Below, in pieces: positions 12,495-24,899 of a DNA stretch of 64,000 bases. Every line of letters begins with the position of its first letter. The stretch's first letter is position 1. The stretch comes from Ornithodoros turicata (Eukaryota > Arthropoda > Arachnida > Ixodida > Argasidae): NCBI RefSeq assembly GCF_037126465.1, contig NC_088203.1, positions 106,875,507 to 106,939,506 on the forward strand, read 5' to 3'. Position numbers and translations under genes: made by a program. The notes below the pieces were generated by a model that was given only the letters and a program-made list of their open reading frames with translations, did not search any database and was not told where the DNA came from.

Positions 12495-15400
12495 TACTCA
12501 TTGAACGATGCGACAGCACCAGAGGACACGTGTTTCGCCGTGTTTGCGGCTCGTCGGCCCTGGGTAGCTGCGCATCGTTCGAGATTGGCAAACCAGGGGT
12601 CACTCAGCGAGCGAGCTTTTCCCCCTTCTTTATATATATATATATATTGCTTCTCTGCGTGCAGCCATAGAAGCCATCTTAATCTGTAATTTTGGATTTC
12701 ATGCACGTCTAGTGTCATTTACTTATCTCTTTAATGGCTTTTTTCCGCTGATATATGTATTTATTTCGTGGTCAACCGCATTCGTTTATTTCAACTTATA
12801 TATATGTATATCCCTTGCTCTCGTCTGGTACCTGTTACTGACAAATTTAAAGTCATATGGGATAAAACTTTTTCCGATAAGTAAATTAACTCATCTATTT
12901 TCTCATTTTCTTTATATAGTGCTGATAGGATTTTCTCAAAGTAATTTAATTACTAACGTATTGTGCGCCACTGAACCTTTTGCGGTTTTCTTTTGGAAAA
13001 TGCGGGAATCACTTCAAACTTGTTGGTTTGCGTTCCCAGCATGTTCCTCATCGCATTTCTGCATGTTTATACCTAAAAACTAAACAATCCCTCCCTTGTC
13101 TTTCTCCATTGCAACCTCTAACCCGTGACCATTATTTGCGAAAATTTCAACGCCCTTCAACATCATGGCAAGGTTATTGCATGTTTCGTACACGGGCCAT
13201 TTCATTCAACATGAATCGCCATGTGAGTAAACACTCTGCTACCAATATACGCTACGTGTGTCGTTGTCCGTTCGTCATCGTCTGCTTTAGTGTTAAGTAA
13301 AGTAACATGATCTACCAACAGGCCCAGGCCAACGTCTTAGGTTACCAATATTGTTTGCAAGAAGGGTGCCTTCCCATGGGGATGGCTCCCCGTTACCGGA
13401 CTCAAGGTTTCTTACTTATTTTTGTCGTCCCTTTTACGTTCGCTAGCCTCGGTGGGTAACTTTGTAACGCTCTCTGACGCTAAAGGCAAACGAGGTAGAT
13501 GATGCCAGGAACTCCTTGATGCGTTCCTTCAGAAAAACAACAAACGTCATCGTCATAACAGCAGATCGCTTCCAAAGGCTCTCGGGACATTTTTGTAACT
13601 TGAACTGCGACAAGACAACGTCGAGAAACATCCTTTTTTTTTTTTTTTTGCATTGTCGCTTCTGATAGAATTAGTTAAACAGGGTTCCCTCATGTGGACA
13701 AAAATTAATGCGTCACTTACGATAATGATTGTCTCGTTAATCCATTACGTATGGCAGCTAAAAAAATAAATACGACGTGATGCAACTCCAAGCAGAAGGA
13801 TTGAAGACACCATTTAGTATGCTTAGCTCAGGTTAACAATAACTGATAGCTGCCTATTGGTACCCCTCCCCGCAATCTTATTTTTCTTTTGACTCTGCTG
13901 GCTATATTCGTTAATCGTCAGTTTAGTTTACCTAACTGCAACCCGTCATACATTGTTTCGCCACATGCCGCGTAGGTTCCTGAGACGAAACAATAAAATG
14001 CGCAACATAATGCCCAGTCAACCCATGTCTCCACCCCCACAGCAAACGTAACATAACACGAGCAACATGAACCAATACAACATAACTCAACATAATGCCG
14101 TACTTGTATGTGGGATATGCATAGAGCTGTTATCGATATCGTGTGCCTTTCACGGCATTTCGCAATCGATAACGGGTGCGCTCCAGGAGCGTGAAAAATC
14201 AAAGTGGATATCTACGTGTCGTAATAAAACTATACGCTTGATTGCCTGGAAAATTCACTCCTCGCGTTGCCTATCGTGAGTCGATGGAGGGAAATAGATG
14301 GTTCCAAGGAGAGTCGATGCATGGAGGCATTGCATGGTACACAGAGAGGCAGTCATTTATCGCGGGCTTTGTTTCGGCACGCTCGATTATTTAACGCGGG
14401 CACAGCGTTGTACGCCCAGCACCGGCACTCCACTCCTTCCTACTACTACTGCTTCAGTCGCTAGAAATCAGAAAATGTATCAGGATACCAAATAACATTA
14501 GCGAAAACATCCACTTTTCTTCCGCTACCTATACTCTCTCGTTCACGTATCTTGTTGTCCGCATATACGGCAGATTGTTTCAGCCAACATGCAGTAAAAC
14601 ATGCAACTCTTGTTCGGCGGGATTGATTTTCTGTTGGAAATATCTGCATTTCCCGAACTGATGATTTTTCCTCTACGTACTGCCACCGGATCGACATATC
14701 CGGTCTCCACCCCTACCAAGTAAACGGTGTATTCTCCAAAATATTCACAGAAAGACAGTCTTTTCTTTGCGAACCAACGGTTGGTTCTGTCTCTTTGTGT
14801 CAAGTGGAATGAGCCGTGAGGCTATCATGAATGGAGCGACATGGCGTAGAACGAAAGCAATCGTCAAAGAAGGCCGCGTGTGAATATCATCTAAGCTAAT
14901 CAGCCATTCACTGACGTTTCATTCCGCGACGTATCATCATCAAGTCCCCATGGAGGCATTCCCTTGCGTTTCCAATGTCTCTCAATGCTTCAGTTCCACA
15001 CGACACAACACATACTGTATTGCAAATTCTTTATAAAGACTAGCCCGGTGGTTCATGTGACACACACTGGATCATGATGATGATGATGGGATTGACCATT
15101 CATATTACTCAGTATCAGATGCAATAGTCTGGGGAAATGTTGAAAAGTATGCGTATGCATGCAGATGGATAGATTGTGATATGTATCGCTAGGCGAAACG
15201 AAGCCTGGACCCGTTTTATTCTCTATTTGTACCGCGAAACAACGGCGCCCTGGGCGACTTGACAGATCCGATGACAGACTCACACAGAGTGGATATAAAA
15301 ATCACTTCCATTCAAATCACGCCCAGATTGATAATTTTACTAGCTTTGTTACATTACTGCTTTAACGACTCGTTCCCGTCGTTAATACTGAAACAATTTC

Positions 15401-15800
15401 GCCGATCGAAATGGCAATCCACAATTGGGATTATTTCGCGATACAAGAAGAACGTCGGAGACGAGGCATCCGTTCCAATCGATTTTGAAACTCATTTTAT
15501 CCCTCCCGGACCACTGAGCACGGTATCGAAAATCCCAGGCGTAATAACGGCCTAGTTTGACTGCTATTCGATGGAATATATGACAAGAGCAGATGACGGA
15601 CGTTGAGAGTATCCCGGAACTCTCTCTGAAAAAAAACGACAAAACGTCACTCCCTAAGAACCAATCAGGGCACGACCTTGGGAAAAAGAATGTCGCGGCC
15701 GCCGTGCCGCAAAAGTTTCCCGGCGGAAATACGTGGAGGGCTCGACGGCTTTCCGCTCGGCTTCGAAAACGATAGGCGCAGACCGGTTTCGTCGACGTCT
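12100..15800. other. AT-rich intergenic or intronic DNA
   Basis: No gene recognised. It holds (TA)n microsatellites at 12,463-12,492 and 12,630-12,647, a T16 run at 13,634-13,649, and a short ATG-repeat (GATGATGATGATGGG) near 15,073 that resembles a LINE 3' tail. It could be intron of the minus-strand gene starting near 15,891. Confidence 0.4.
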
Positions 15801-15819
15801 GGGGTGAGGAGATACTTAC

Positions 15820-15891
15820 GGCGAAAGTGACGCGTCTCTCAGTCGGTGCCTGCCGGAAGTGGTCGCCGGCAAAAAGTGCGTCGATTGTCAT
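15820..15891 (-). CDS. Likely first coding exon of an unidentified minus-strand gene
   Basis: On the minus strand an ATG at 15,891 opens 24 codons (MTIDALFAGDHFRQAPTERR, then VTFA) that end at a strong splice donor, GCC|GTAAGTATC, after 15,820 in phase 0. The exon lies in CpG-rich sequence unlike its AT-rich neighbours. A palindromic cAMP-response-type site lies ~90 bp upstream. No downstream exon could be identified, and the product is unknown. The call rests on donor quality, base composition and promoter-like context. Confidence 0.4.
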
Positions 15892-15980
15892 ATGCGTGTC
15901 CGGTGTCCCGCTTTACGGGGCGTTTGGACGGTGATTTTCCGCCTCTGATAGCTCCTCCTCTCACTCCTCCGGTTAGGAAG

Positions 15981-15988
15981 TGACGTCA
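15981..15988. promoter_or_regulatory. CRE-like palindrome TGACGTCA
   Basis: A full consensus CREB/ATF site lies ~90 bp upstream of the putative minus-strand start codon at 15,891, in CpG-rich sequence. Another TGACGTCA at about 56,093 has no gene context, so the motif alone is weak evidence. Confidence 0.35.
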
Positions 15989-16019
15989 CGTAGCCTCTGC
16001 AGCTGGGCTGATATTTAGA

Positions 16020-18190
16020 ATTGCTTTATTTAATATCTAAGTCCTTTTCGGACGAAAACATGAGCCAAGTAGATAGTCAGCCGATGTGGAACACAGATGG
16101 GTTTCCGGAAGGACCCCATGTGGTCGAAAGTTGTACCACGCAAATACGTAGAAATCTATTCGGGCGAAATTATTCCTCTCGTTTTTCTCCCTCGACGAGC
16201 ACCTATATGAACAAGAGGGAGGTTTACAACGTGTTTGTGACAGCCATTGTGTTTAAAATACACTTTATTTGGTGAGTGGGGTGCGCGGTATGCCGTTGGT
16301 TAGCTGGATTTCGTTTTAGTAAGAGCCAGCTCAAAGAACAGAATATAATAGAAATAGAAAGAAAAAAATGGAAACGTCCGGTGGTTCCATGACGCTTGAT
16401 GTGTGAAAGCACTGAGTAATTTAAAAGATTGCTTCAGCACGTACGTCCAGTCTCTCAGTTGTCACAGGCGGAGAGTTTTCAACTGCCTGGCTCAAGCGCC
16501 CAATATCCTAGAGGGAAAGGGGAGCCTCTATGCCGCAGATGCGGGGGCATAAACTTCACTGGAATTCCCTGTTGTAGGGCAAATTTCTACAGATATGGCA
16601 TAAACTTAAGTTGTTGTTGTTGTTCTACAGATATGCATCTTGATGCATCCGCTTCTTGATCAGATATCGCTCCATCAGTGCGCAGTTTCTAGCAAATACG
16701 AAACGATAGAGCCTTCGGTTACGAAACGACGCAAGTTTCTGCAGCTTTCAACTTTCGCTTTTCCTTCCTTTTTCGCAGGCTCGTAATAACTTTTTTTTTT
16801 CCTCGGAACTACGGACTATCAAATCAGTGTCGTTGGCAACACGTTGAATGCGAAGAACAGTACCGCATACCTTTTTGGCGTCCCTGTTATAGTTACGTGT
16901 ACAACTGTGATAATATTCAGATTTTTCCAATGCCGAAGCGAATAACTGTAGTACTCTATTCCAATTCCGAATCGAATGCATGGAACTGGAATCGAGGCGA
17001 TGTTTTTTCCGAGCCGTATGTTTTACAATAGTGCGTAAGCTGCACTCGTATGCCCAAAATGGCTGTACCACGCTCCTATTGTATCCTTAGGGCTCATGGT
17101 ATGCTGTAAGTAACTAAATAAATAGGAATAAAAACCGCCTGAAGAGAAAACTTGTTCGTATAGTACATGTGTGCGGTTAACTTCTATTTGCCTCGAATAT
17201 TCGCTAGTGGCGTCGCATTCCCTTCGGTTTTAGAATTACTATTCGCACAGAGTTCGGAAAACGTTTCTGGGGCGTGGAATGCATAGTGTATGTGCAAACA
17301 TTCGTCATGGTCTTGCATTCAGTATGTGACACTTTAGGTGCCCCTTCTGACCTAAAACTGTCCATGTAGCTTACTGAAATCCTCTCTGCGAATATTCCCA
17401 AATGTTTCCACTCTGCGAGAAGAACACAGCTTTGTACTATATACCGAATCGGCGCACATTTTAAAACGTCGCCGTAGATTTCAATTTATCTGCAGAAGGG
17501 TTGAATGAAGGGTGCATGCCTCGTATAATTAGCAGGGGCGTGTTTAAGGGATGGGAGAGCCCTCTCTGATTTCAATCACAAACGACGGCTAAATTAACGC
17601 GAACTTATAGGATGTTGACGTTGACGTTGACAAAACAAAATAATAGGGAGAGATTGAATTCGTCACACGACAAATTCGGGGACTCCCATAAACAGATCCC
17701 GACCCCTCCCCCAAAGGGGAAAAGAAAAGAAAAGAGAAATCTTTCCAGGAGCAATACAGCAAGCAATACTGCCCCGCTACCGTTCGGCCGTGTTCCAAGA
17801 CCAACTAAAATTAACCGAGCAACAAAGACTAGAAGAAACTGTCAAACTGGAGTAAGTGAATAGTGTAGAGTAAATAGAAGATGCTCTTTGTACGTTCTTG
17901 TGTCGTTTTCTTTTTTCTATACAAACAAACAACAGCAGTTCTTGTGATGACTCGCAAGTTGCAAGCGTGAGTAACGTTCGTGAAAGCTATATTCATATTA
18001 GCAGTTCAAAGAACGTATACGCATACTTTTGAACGAATGTTGTCTCCTGTGTGCACGTATTCCTAAAGCCCTCAAAGTAGATTTCAGGATACATACGTAG
18101 AAGTATAAAGTTTCGTAACGGTCTCATAGCTTAAAACAAAAAAAGAGGAAGAAACCAAGAGGGGAGGGGGCATACTGAAAACCGGAACGG
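16020..18190. other. Intergenic, no gene recognised
   Basis: Contains the second copy of the dispersed repeat (16,337-16,460) and A-rich stretches. Open frames are short and lack splice or domain support. Confidence 0.35.
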
Positions 18191-18194
18191 GGAC

Positions 18195-18416
18195 GTGACG
18201 AATATAGATCGCTTCCGGTTGAAGGATCTCAACCGGAAGCGATCTACCCTTCTCCAGAGACTCCGATGCAAGTCCGTTACGACACCCGCCTTTCGTTACA
18301 AACTGGGCTTCACGTCATCGCCACGCTGTGAGACTTATTTCTGTTTTCGTGACCTGGCGCACATCATCATGGACTGTGCAGAGTTTGTGCAGAGAGTGCA
18401 GCTTTTTAATTTCTGA
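18195..18416 (+). pseudogene. LINE 3'-end fragment (C-terminal region of ORF2)
   Basis: The frame reads ..TTPAFRYKLGFTSSPRCE.. and ..DLAHIIMDCAEF.., which is the zinc-binding C-terminal pattern of arthropod LINE ORF2 proteins (C..C, then H..C within HIIMDC). It is truncated at the 5' side. Its start overlaps a 17-bp perfect inverted repeat at 18,206-18,245. Confidence 0.55.
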
Positions 18417-19233
18417 CCCTCTATACTTTCTCTCTCTCTCTTACTCCCCCTTCTCCCCTTCCCCTTTCACAAAGGAGTGAAACTTGCCGCCTTGTCTGAG
18501 CAGACATACCTCGCTCCTCTTCCTTATATCACACCACCACAACCACCACCACGACGTAACGAAAACGCACGCACACATATACATTGGATGATGATGAGGT
18601 AGGCGATTCACCGCCGCTAAGGCGGTACACTGCCCTAAGGTACATTGGGAACAGATGAGGGGAGGATGACGAGGTGAGCACATTGAGAGATCCCTCACCA
18701 GATGGGTGGAGAGCAAGAACTCTGGACGAAAACGAATACAATGGTGGCTATTGAAACTGGAGCGGTAACCAATATGGGCCAGTAACGCAGGCGGTGACGG
18801 AAACGAAAATGATTCCGTTGCCGTTCCTTGCTATTCGTTTTAGATTCGCTTCAGTCCCAACCGTATTCACTTTGTATTTCCTTCAGTTAAACAAAAAAAG
18901 AAACCGTTCCAACAGCCCTGTAGTTTGCAATGAAGTGCTACCAGGTGAAGTGTCCAGAATGCATTGCGTTCACCTGACACGCTATCGTCTATGGAAGATC
19001 CAGGAGATGACTTAATTTTCGCACGACCGTTGGCGCGCAGTCTATCGCAAGTTTACTCTCACGGAGGAGTTCTGTGAGGACGATCTCCAAATTGTCAGAT
19101 ATTGATATGGTGGTGATGTGATAAAGAAAAAATGGGATGGTCAGATTTACTGATTTGAGATAGGGCCATGAAATCGTACTCATCCCCGTTTTGTTTTTTG
19201 CAAACGACCCACGATTTGTTTCGTGCTTTGCAG

Positions 19234-19583
19234 GTTCCGCAGTCACAATCCTGATGCTGCTCAACAGCCTCAACAGCTGCGTCAATCCTTGGATCTACTT
19301 GAGTTTCAATCGGAATCTGATGAATGCTCTCCGACAGTTGTGCTGCCCTCGAAAGGACGTCTTTTCAGACATCACTCGTGAAGCCACTCGTGATAACACT
19401 CAAGGCACGGACACGAGCAACGTCCACAGTCAGTCATCACCCGTTCGAAGTGACGTCAAGAGAATTGGACTTGGAGGCCTCAAGACGTCTCATGAAACAC
19501 CGATGGAACTCTCTGTAGTGACAGTTGGATGTGGCGCACATTCCACGCATCTCGGCCGGACAGTCAGGGGAGTCTTGTTCTGA
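19234..19583 (+). CDS. Last exon of a class-A peptide GPCR (TM7 and tail)
   Basis: The exon opens after a good acceptor (TTTCGTGCTTTGCAG|GT) in phase 1 and runs to a TGA at 19,581-19,583, giving 115 residues. It starts with TM7: VTILMLLNSLNSCVNPWIYL contains the NPxxY variant NPWIY and the LNSLNSC pattern seen in vasopressin/oxytocin-like and CCAP receptors. Helix 8 follows (FNRNLMNALRQL) with a palmitoylation-type CC and a serine/threonine-rich cytoplasmic tail. The receptor would sit in the plasma membrane and signal through G proteins. TM1-6 exons were not found in the window and may lie far upstream. Whether this is an inotocin-type or CCAP-type receptor is uncertain. Confidence 0.75.
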
Positions 19584-20742
19584 CTTTGTACATATGTTTG
19601 TGAACAGATGTTTTTTGTATCTTTCTGTGTCCCCATGATAAAGTGTTTTGAAGAATCGACGTAATGTGATCGTGCGTCTTGCATTATAGAGTCCAGGCAG
19701 TGACGAGCTTACAGTGTCGGCCATCTGGAGCCACACAACTTTCTTATGTACGTTTTCTTAATAATAGCTCTTTTAGTACCGCGATGCACCTGTTGATGTG
19801 AGCGGTATACAGACACAACAGTAGGAAGGATGGTATACGACCGACATTCGTTTGATCAGTCTGACGGAAAGGACTATTTGCCCTCAACAACAACTTTATT
19901 TTAATGGTGGCGATTGGAGAGTTCCATCGCCAGGGTCAAAACTCTACCCCATTGCTGACAAAATCTGGTGAACATGAGTCGCCTCAGAGTGAGAACTGAA
20001 GCCCTACGGTGTTCAAGAACTGCTGTCAGCACAGAGGGCTGGTGGCTCGATTTTGCCATGCACCAAGCAATTTTGCATTCCTAAAACGACGGTCTCTCCT
20101 TTCATCAGTGCGTTCCTCTAGAAGAGAAAGCTCCCTGTGGTCATTGCTCCACAGTGACCTGCTTCGTACATCTTACGGGAAGCACCGTGCAGGAAATCCC
20201 AGTCCGCCTGTCTTCTCAATGGCACCCATCGCTGTTTTGGAGTTACTGTCCATGCACGGGGACCCATGTCGACTAGGTACGTATAGGAGAAAGAAGAGAA
20301 CAGCGTCAAGTTCTGCAGCATCTGGATGAATCTTGTTGCAAAAGGGGTCCTCCCTCCATTACCTCCGTCGCAGCACTACGTCCTCGGATGGTATCGAAAA
20401 TGTCGACGCAGGCTTGCGGTTTCTGAAAGCGCCGTGGGTGTATACTAGATCCTTAAGGCTGAACCGAATGTCCCGAAAACCGTCCGCATTCTTTCCGAAC
20501 CGAAATCGGGACCGATCTTTTTTCGGCTGCCGGAGCTTCGGCGCCGATCTAGCGTAGCCAGTGTGGTGGTGGGGGTGGGGGTGAAAGCGCTCGCCGTTGT
20601 CGGCCTCACAGAGGTGGGTAGCGTAACGACTGACGCCCTGGGGGAATATGCGTCCTGGGACGACTTCTAAGGGAACTGTGCCGACATCTTCCTGAAAGCG
20701 TCTAAGGAAAACCCAGGAAAAACCATGGCAACCCGTGACGCT

Positions 20743-21284
20743 GGGTGCGTTTTGTTATTCAACTCTGGCAACTCCGAGTTACTCTCAGTCGGCGAAAAAT
20801 GGCCAGAGTAGCCAGATTAGCGAAAATGACGTCATAACTCTGCGGCGAAAATTAGCCAGAGTAGCCAGGATTAGCAACTCTTCTCTACTCTGCTCTGAAG
20901 AAGGGTAGCCATCGTTCTGACGTCACACACAAGATAGCAGACGACGTATCGTCGTCTGCTACCAACCGCCCTGTTGACAGACAATTTCGGTGGTGACAAT
21001 TTTCGGTGACAGACAATTTGAAAGTGTAGGACTGGTTAAAAGCTGTCGAACATTTTCAAAATCTGCTAGAGTGCACGCATGTGCGGTAAGTTGTTAAAGA
21101 GGCAGTATGCCACCACTTCCACATCGTCTCGCCCGTCAGGCAAGTCCGCCATTTTCAGCGCAGAGTAACTCTAGCCGTTCGAAAATTACGGTCAAAGGTG
21201 GCTACTCTGGAGTCACGTGATGATAAAGGCTCTGACGTCGTTACCCAACTCCTGGCTACTCGGGTTGAATAAGAAAACGCACCC
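20743..21284. mobile_element. 542-bp TIR element (GGGTGCGTTTT ends)
   Basis: Begins GGGTGCGTTTTGTTATTCAA and ends with the inverted counterpart (TTGAATAAGAAAACGCACCC). The interior is built of repeated TGGC(C/A)AGAGTAGCCAG-like words and contains a 12-bp perfect palindrome at 20,935-20,961. Non-coding. Confidence 0.75.
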
Positions 21285-22559
21285 GCTGTGCGCGAGGAAG
21301 GAAGACGCACAGTAAGAGTAGGCGTCGTCGTCTTTCCATGCACTTGAGATGGCGCAGCAAAGCACACAGCAAGGAAAATGACGCAGTAAGGAAAGTGCAA
21401 GAATAAACTGGTAAAATATTCGCACACATGAACAAACGCAACCACGCGGTTTCGGCCACTCGTCTGGCCATTCCCTGTGAGATCAACATAACCCCACCAA
21501 GATCTGTTGATGAGGCATGCGAAGTGATGCAAGGCACCATTGTCATCAACGTAGGCATAGACCTACTTTACATACTGTAGACTTCCTTACAGAAGCTGCA
21601 ACTGAAGCGAACAACCATTGTAGTTTCCGGCCGCACTTCGGTGACCTGTTGCTGACACGCAGCGATGCACGAAAAAATTTCGGTTCGGAAGGAATTCGGC
21701 TCGTTTTTCCTGCCATGCGGTTCACCCTTTAGTCATGACATGTAGCCAGCAAAACAGTCGACACAGCAGTCAAACAGTGTCAAACAGTGTCCTCAATAAT
21801 GTCGTTGATGTCAATAAATACCACGACCCATCAACGATCGAGCATGCTGGACCATAGATACAATATCAAGAACGGGATCCATAGAATTCATGTGGCCAAG
21901 AAATCCAGCCATTCCTGGAGGCCCTGTCTCGCTAGGCAGACAGTTAACAAAGAAAAGCTAGAACTATTATTTTCACGGACTTTCCCGTTAAAGCTGCGTC
22001 ATCAAACCCCCAGCGGTGAACACCACGTGTCATCGTCATTGACGCGGGATGTTTCACTCACCTTTCGCCACGAGAGGATTTTGAAACTCAGCCGAAAAAG
22101 GATTGCCCTTCTGTGAAAGCAGATGGGACGCTGGGGTGGCGGTACTGATCCCCTACAGAATGCTCTCTTTCTGAATGATGCTTCTTTGAATGATGTTCTC
22201 TGTGCTGCGTGCGACGCGGACAGCACGTCAACAGCTTGCAAACCTCTGCTGTGGACTTGAACGTAGAGACTCCGAAGACCACGAACATCGGCAGCTGACT
22301 TGACAAGGGGTAAGTTACTTATTTTCTGCACACGGAGCTGTTGAATCCTTTTGATGTCCCTAAACCACTCTTTCCAGAGATGTAGGGCATCGTCGTATCA
22401 CGGCGCTGTAGTTGGTGATCCAACAATGGCAGACGCTGCAAGCTCACTCAAATTTAGTCACAGGCACAGGCGCTGACTGCGGGGGGGGGGGGGACTTCCT
22501 TAATGGGAATCAGGACCCCTCCGGGACGTCTACCCAGCTGACGCCCAAGATGAAGATTT

Positions 22560-24840
22560 CGAGGGTGGGATATATTTGTTAGAACAAAGAAAAACAAATT
22601 GAAGGAGAGGTCAGCCGAACGGGACATCGGCTTGCTAATCCGCAAAGAAAAAAGATTGAAAAGCTTTGAAGTAAAGGTTGAAGAGCTTTGGGGGCTGTAC
22701 AAGAAACAAAAAGAGAAGGTTCAAGAAATGGTCAACCGCAAAATCCAAGAAACACATAGAAGACAAGAACTAGAGATAATGGCAGCAAGAAGGTATCGGG
22801 AAATAAGTTCTGGAACTATATACGTTCCATGCAAGAGGAGGAGGACCACATACCCCCAGTCATTCTTGACAACAACACTGAAATAGATAACAAGCCACAA
22901 ATAGAGTCGTTCATGTCCAGATATTACCGCCAACAACAAGAGGACCTAATAGTTAATGTGCTGCCTATACCTCGAGGCGCAAGAAGCAAGTTGACCCAGA
23001 CGTTGCCTCTAATAGCCCCAATAACGGAAGGAGAGTTGAGGCGACACATCGCAAGGCTTCCAAACGGGAAAGCCATAGGCAGAGATGAAATTCCCAATGA
23101 GCTTCTTAAGGTCTTTAAGCCAACATCTAAACAAAATCCTGGACATAAGGCAGATCCCTGATGAGTGGAAGAAAACAGGAATAAAGCTTATAAACAAAGG
23201 GAACAATAAAGACCGGAGCTGACTTAACTCTTAGAGACCTATAGCCCTCCTGAGCCAAGTCTACAAGCCCCTAATGACAATCCTCAATGAAAGGATCAGA
23301 GACTGGTGTGAGAGGAAAGGAATATTCAGCGAGGCACGAAATGGCTTCAGAAGAGGCAGACGGGGAAGCGACAACTCACCCTCACACAAATCATCGAAAC
23401 AGCAGTAATAGAAAACTCGGAACTACATGTTGTCTTTTTGGACCTGGAAAAAAGTCTACGATAGGATTCCACACCAGAGGCTCTGGAGCAAACTCCAAAA
23501 AATCGGAATAGACACTTAAACCATTGACTTCCTACAAATGGCCTACTCTGCCTGCACAGGAACACACCACCGGGGGAATGCACAACAGAGGAGATACTGA
23601 TCAAAACTGGACTGAGACAGGGCTGCCCCCTCTCTCCAACTTTATTTAATATATATATATGAACGACCTTTTGACAACATTGGAAACGTCAGGTCCTTGT
23701 CTTCTCTACTTCACAATAACAACAGAGAGAAAATTGGAAACAACAAAAATATCATGCCTTGGATTTGATTGATTGATTGATTATTTAAAAGAAAACCAGG
23801 GAGAAACCTGGCATGTTTCTTTGCGTGCAAGAGATGAGGACGACGCCTGGCATTTGCCGATGACGTCGTCCTCATCTCTTGCACGCAAAGAAACATGCAG
23901 GTGCTCCTGTACATCTGCAGCGAGGTGGCCAGAGAGGATGGCTTCCAATTTAGTCCCGAGAAATCACAATAGATGGGCTTCAACGTCACAGATCGACCAG
24001 AGTTAAAACTACAGGGAAGGACGCTGGCAACTTGCAACCTCTACAAGTACTTGGGAGCAACTATTACCAACGAGGCACACTATCTCAGTCAACACGAGAA
24101 AAATATTGTGATGAAGACAAACAAGCTGAAAGGTTACGCCTGGGATCTTGCCAGAAACTTTTACAGTCCTTATTCAGTGGGTCGAATCCTGTGGAAAACT
24201 GTGGTAGTGCCAAGTGCAACCCACGCAAACGATGTACTAGTCTGCAAGCCGCAAACCTTGAAAAATCTGGACAGATACCACTATGAGATGGGCCGGTGGG
24301 TCCTCGGGGGTAACTTTGCACCAGACCAGTTGGCAGTAACAGGAGAGACGCGTTGGTCCACATTTAGGGAAAGAGAGGCCCGCTCAAAACTGACATACCT
24401 TGGCCGGTTATCCCACCTTCCAATACAAAACTACGCTAGAAGGATCCATGAATTCATAAGATATCGTGGCATCCAGACACATTGGGTCCAAAGGATAACC
24501 GCACTAGATAGAATATATAGTGCGGGAACAACGAGGCACAAGTCGAAAACTGAAAAATAATGGACTCGGACCGTGAAGAAAGAAGTCTCTAAACAGGAAT
24601 TCACCCACTGGAGGGAAGGACCAAAGAAAAGAAGAGCCTTGCCCACATATGCCCAATACAAAGAAGCCCCGACACTGGTTCCAACATACAAAGGTAACAG
24701 TGAGAGCGTGCTGGCCGACCACTTGCCGAAATCTCCCTCAAAAAGCAGGATGTTCAAGACTGGAAGCTTTGGTCCCTTAGGTTCAGAACGGAAGTGACGT
24801 GTCGTGACATTCGCCTTCGGGTCAGAAACTTGTAATACTC
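22560..24840 (+). mobile_element. Second LINE (RT-bearing non-LTR element), degenerate
   Basis: Reverse-transcriptase homology runs across frames: ELRRHIARLPNGKAIGRDEI (23,030-23,090), RPIALLSQVYK (~23,240), GLRQGCPLSPTLF (~23,620), FADDVVLIS (~23,852-23,880), then FQFSPEKSQ and a long C-terminal frame at 23,973-24,560 (YKYLGATI, WVLGGNFAPDQL). It has several stops and frame changes. A 35-bp snap-back inversion interrupts it just before the FADD box. The clade is unclear to me. A G-run at about 22,482-22,493 lies just upstream. Confidence 0.75.
23811..23898. repeat. Perfect 35-bp snap-back inverted repeat inside the LINE
   Basis: Arms 23,811-23,845 and 23,864-23,898 are exact reverse complements with an 18-nt spacer. 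The right arm is the genuine RT coding sequence (VLIS.. region). The left arm is its inverted copy. The octamer CCTGGCAT appears as a direct repeat at 23,807 and 23,846, bracketing the inserted arm. Confidence 0.9.
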
Positions 24841-24899
24841 CAGTGTTGACTGCTGCTTGCAACCTGTCATAATACGATTGCAATGTTCAAATCATTCCT

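Noticed and set aside
12383..12718. Tyr/Ile-rich open frame
   Set aside because: It is caused by (TA)n microsatellites.
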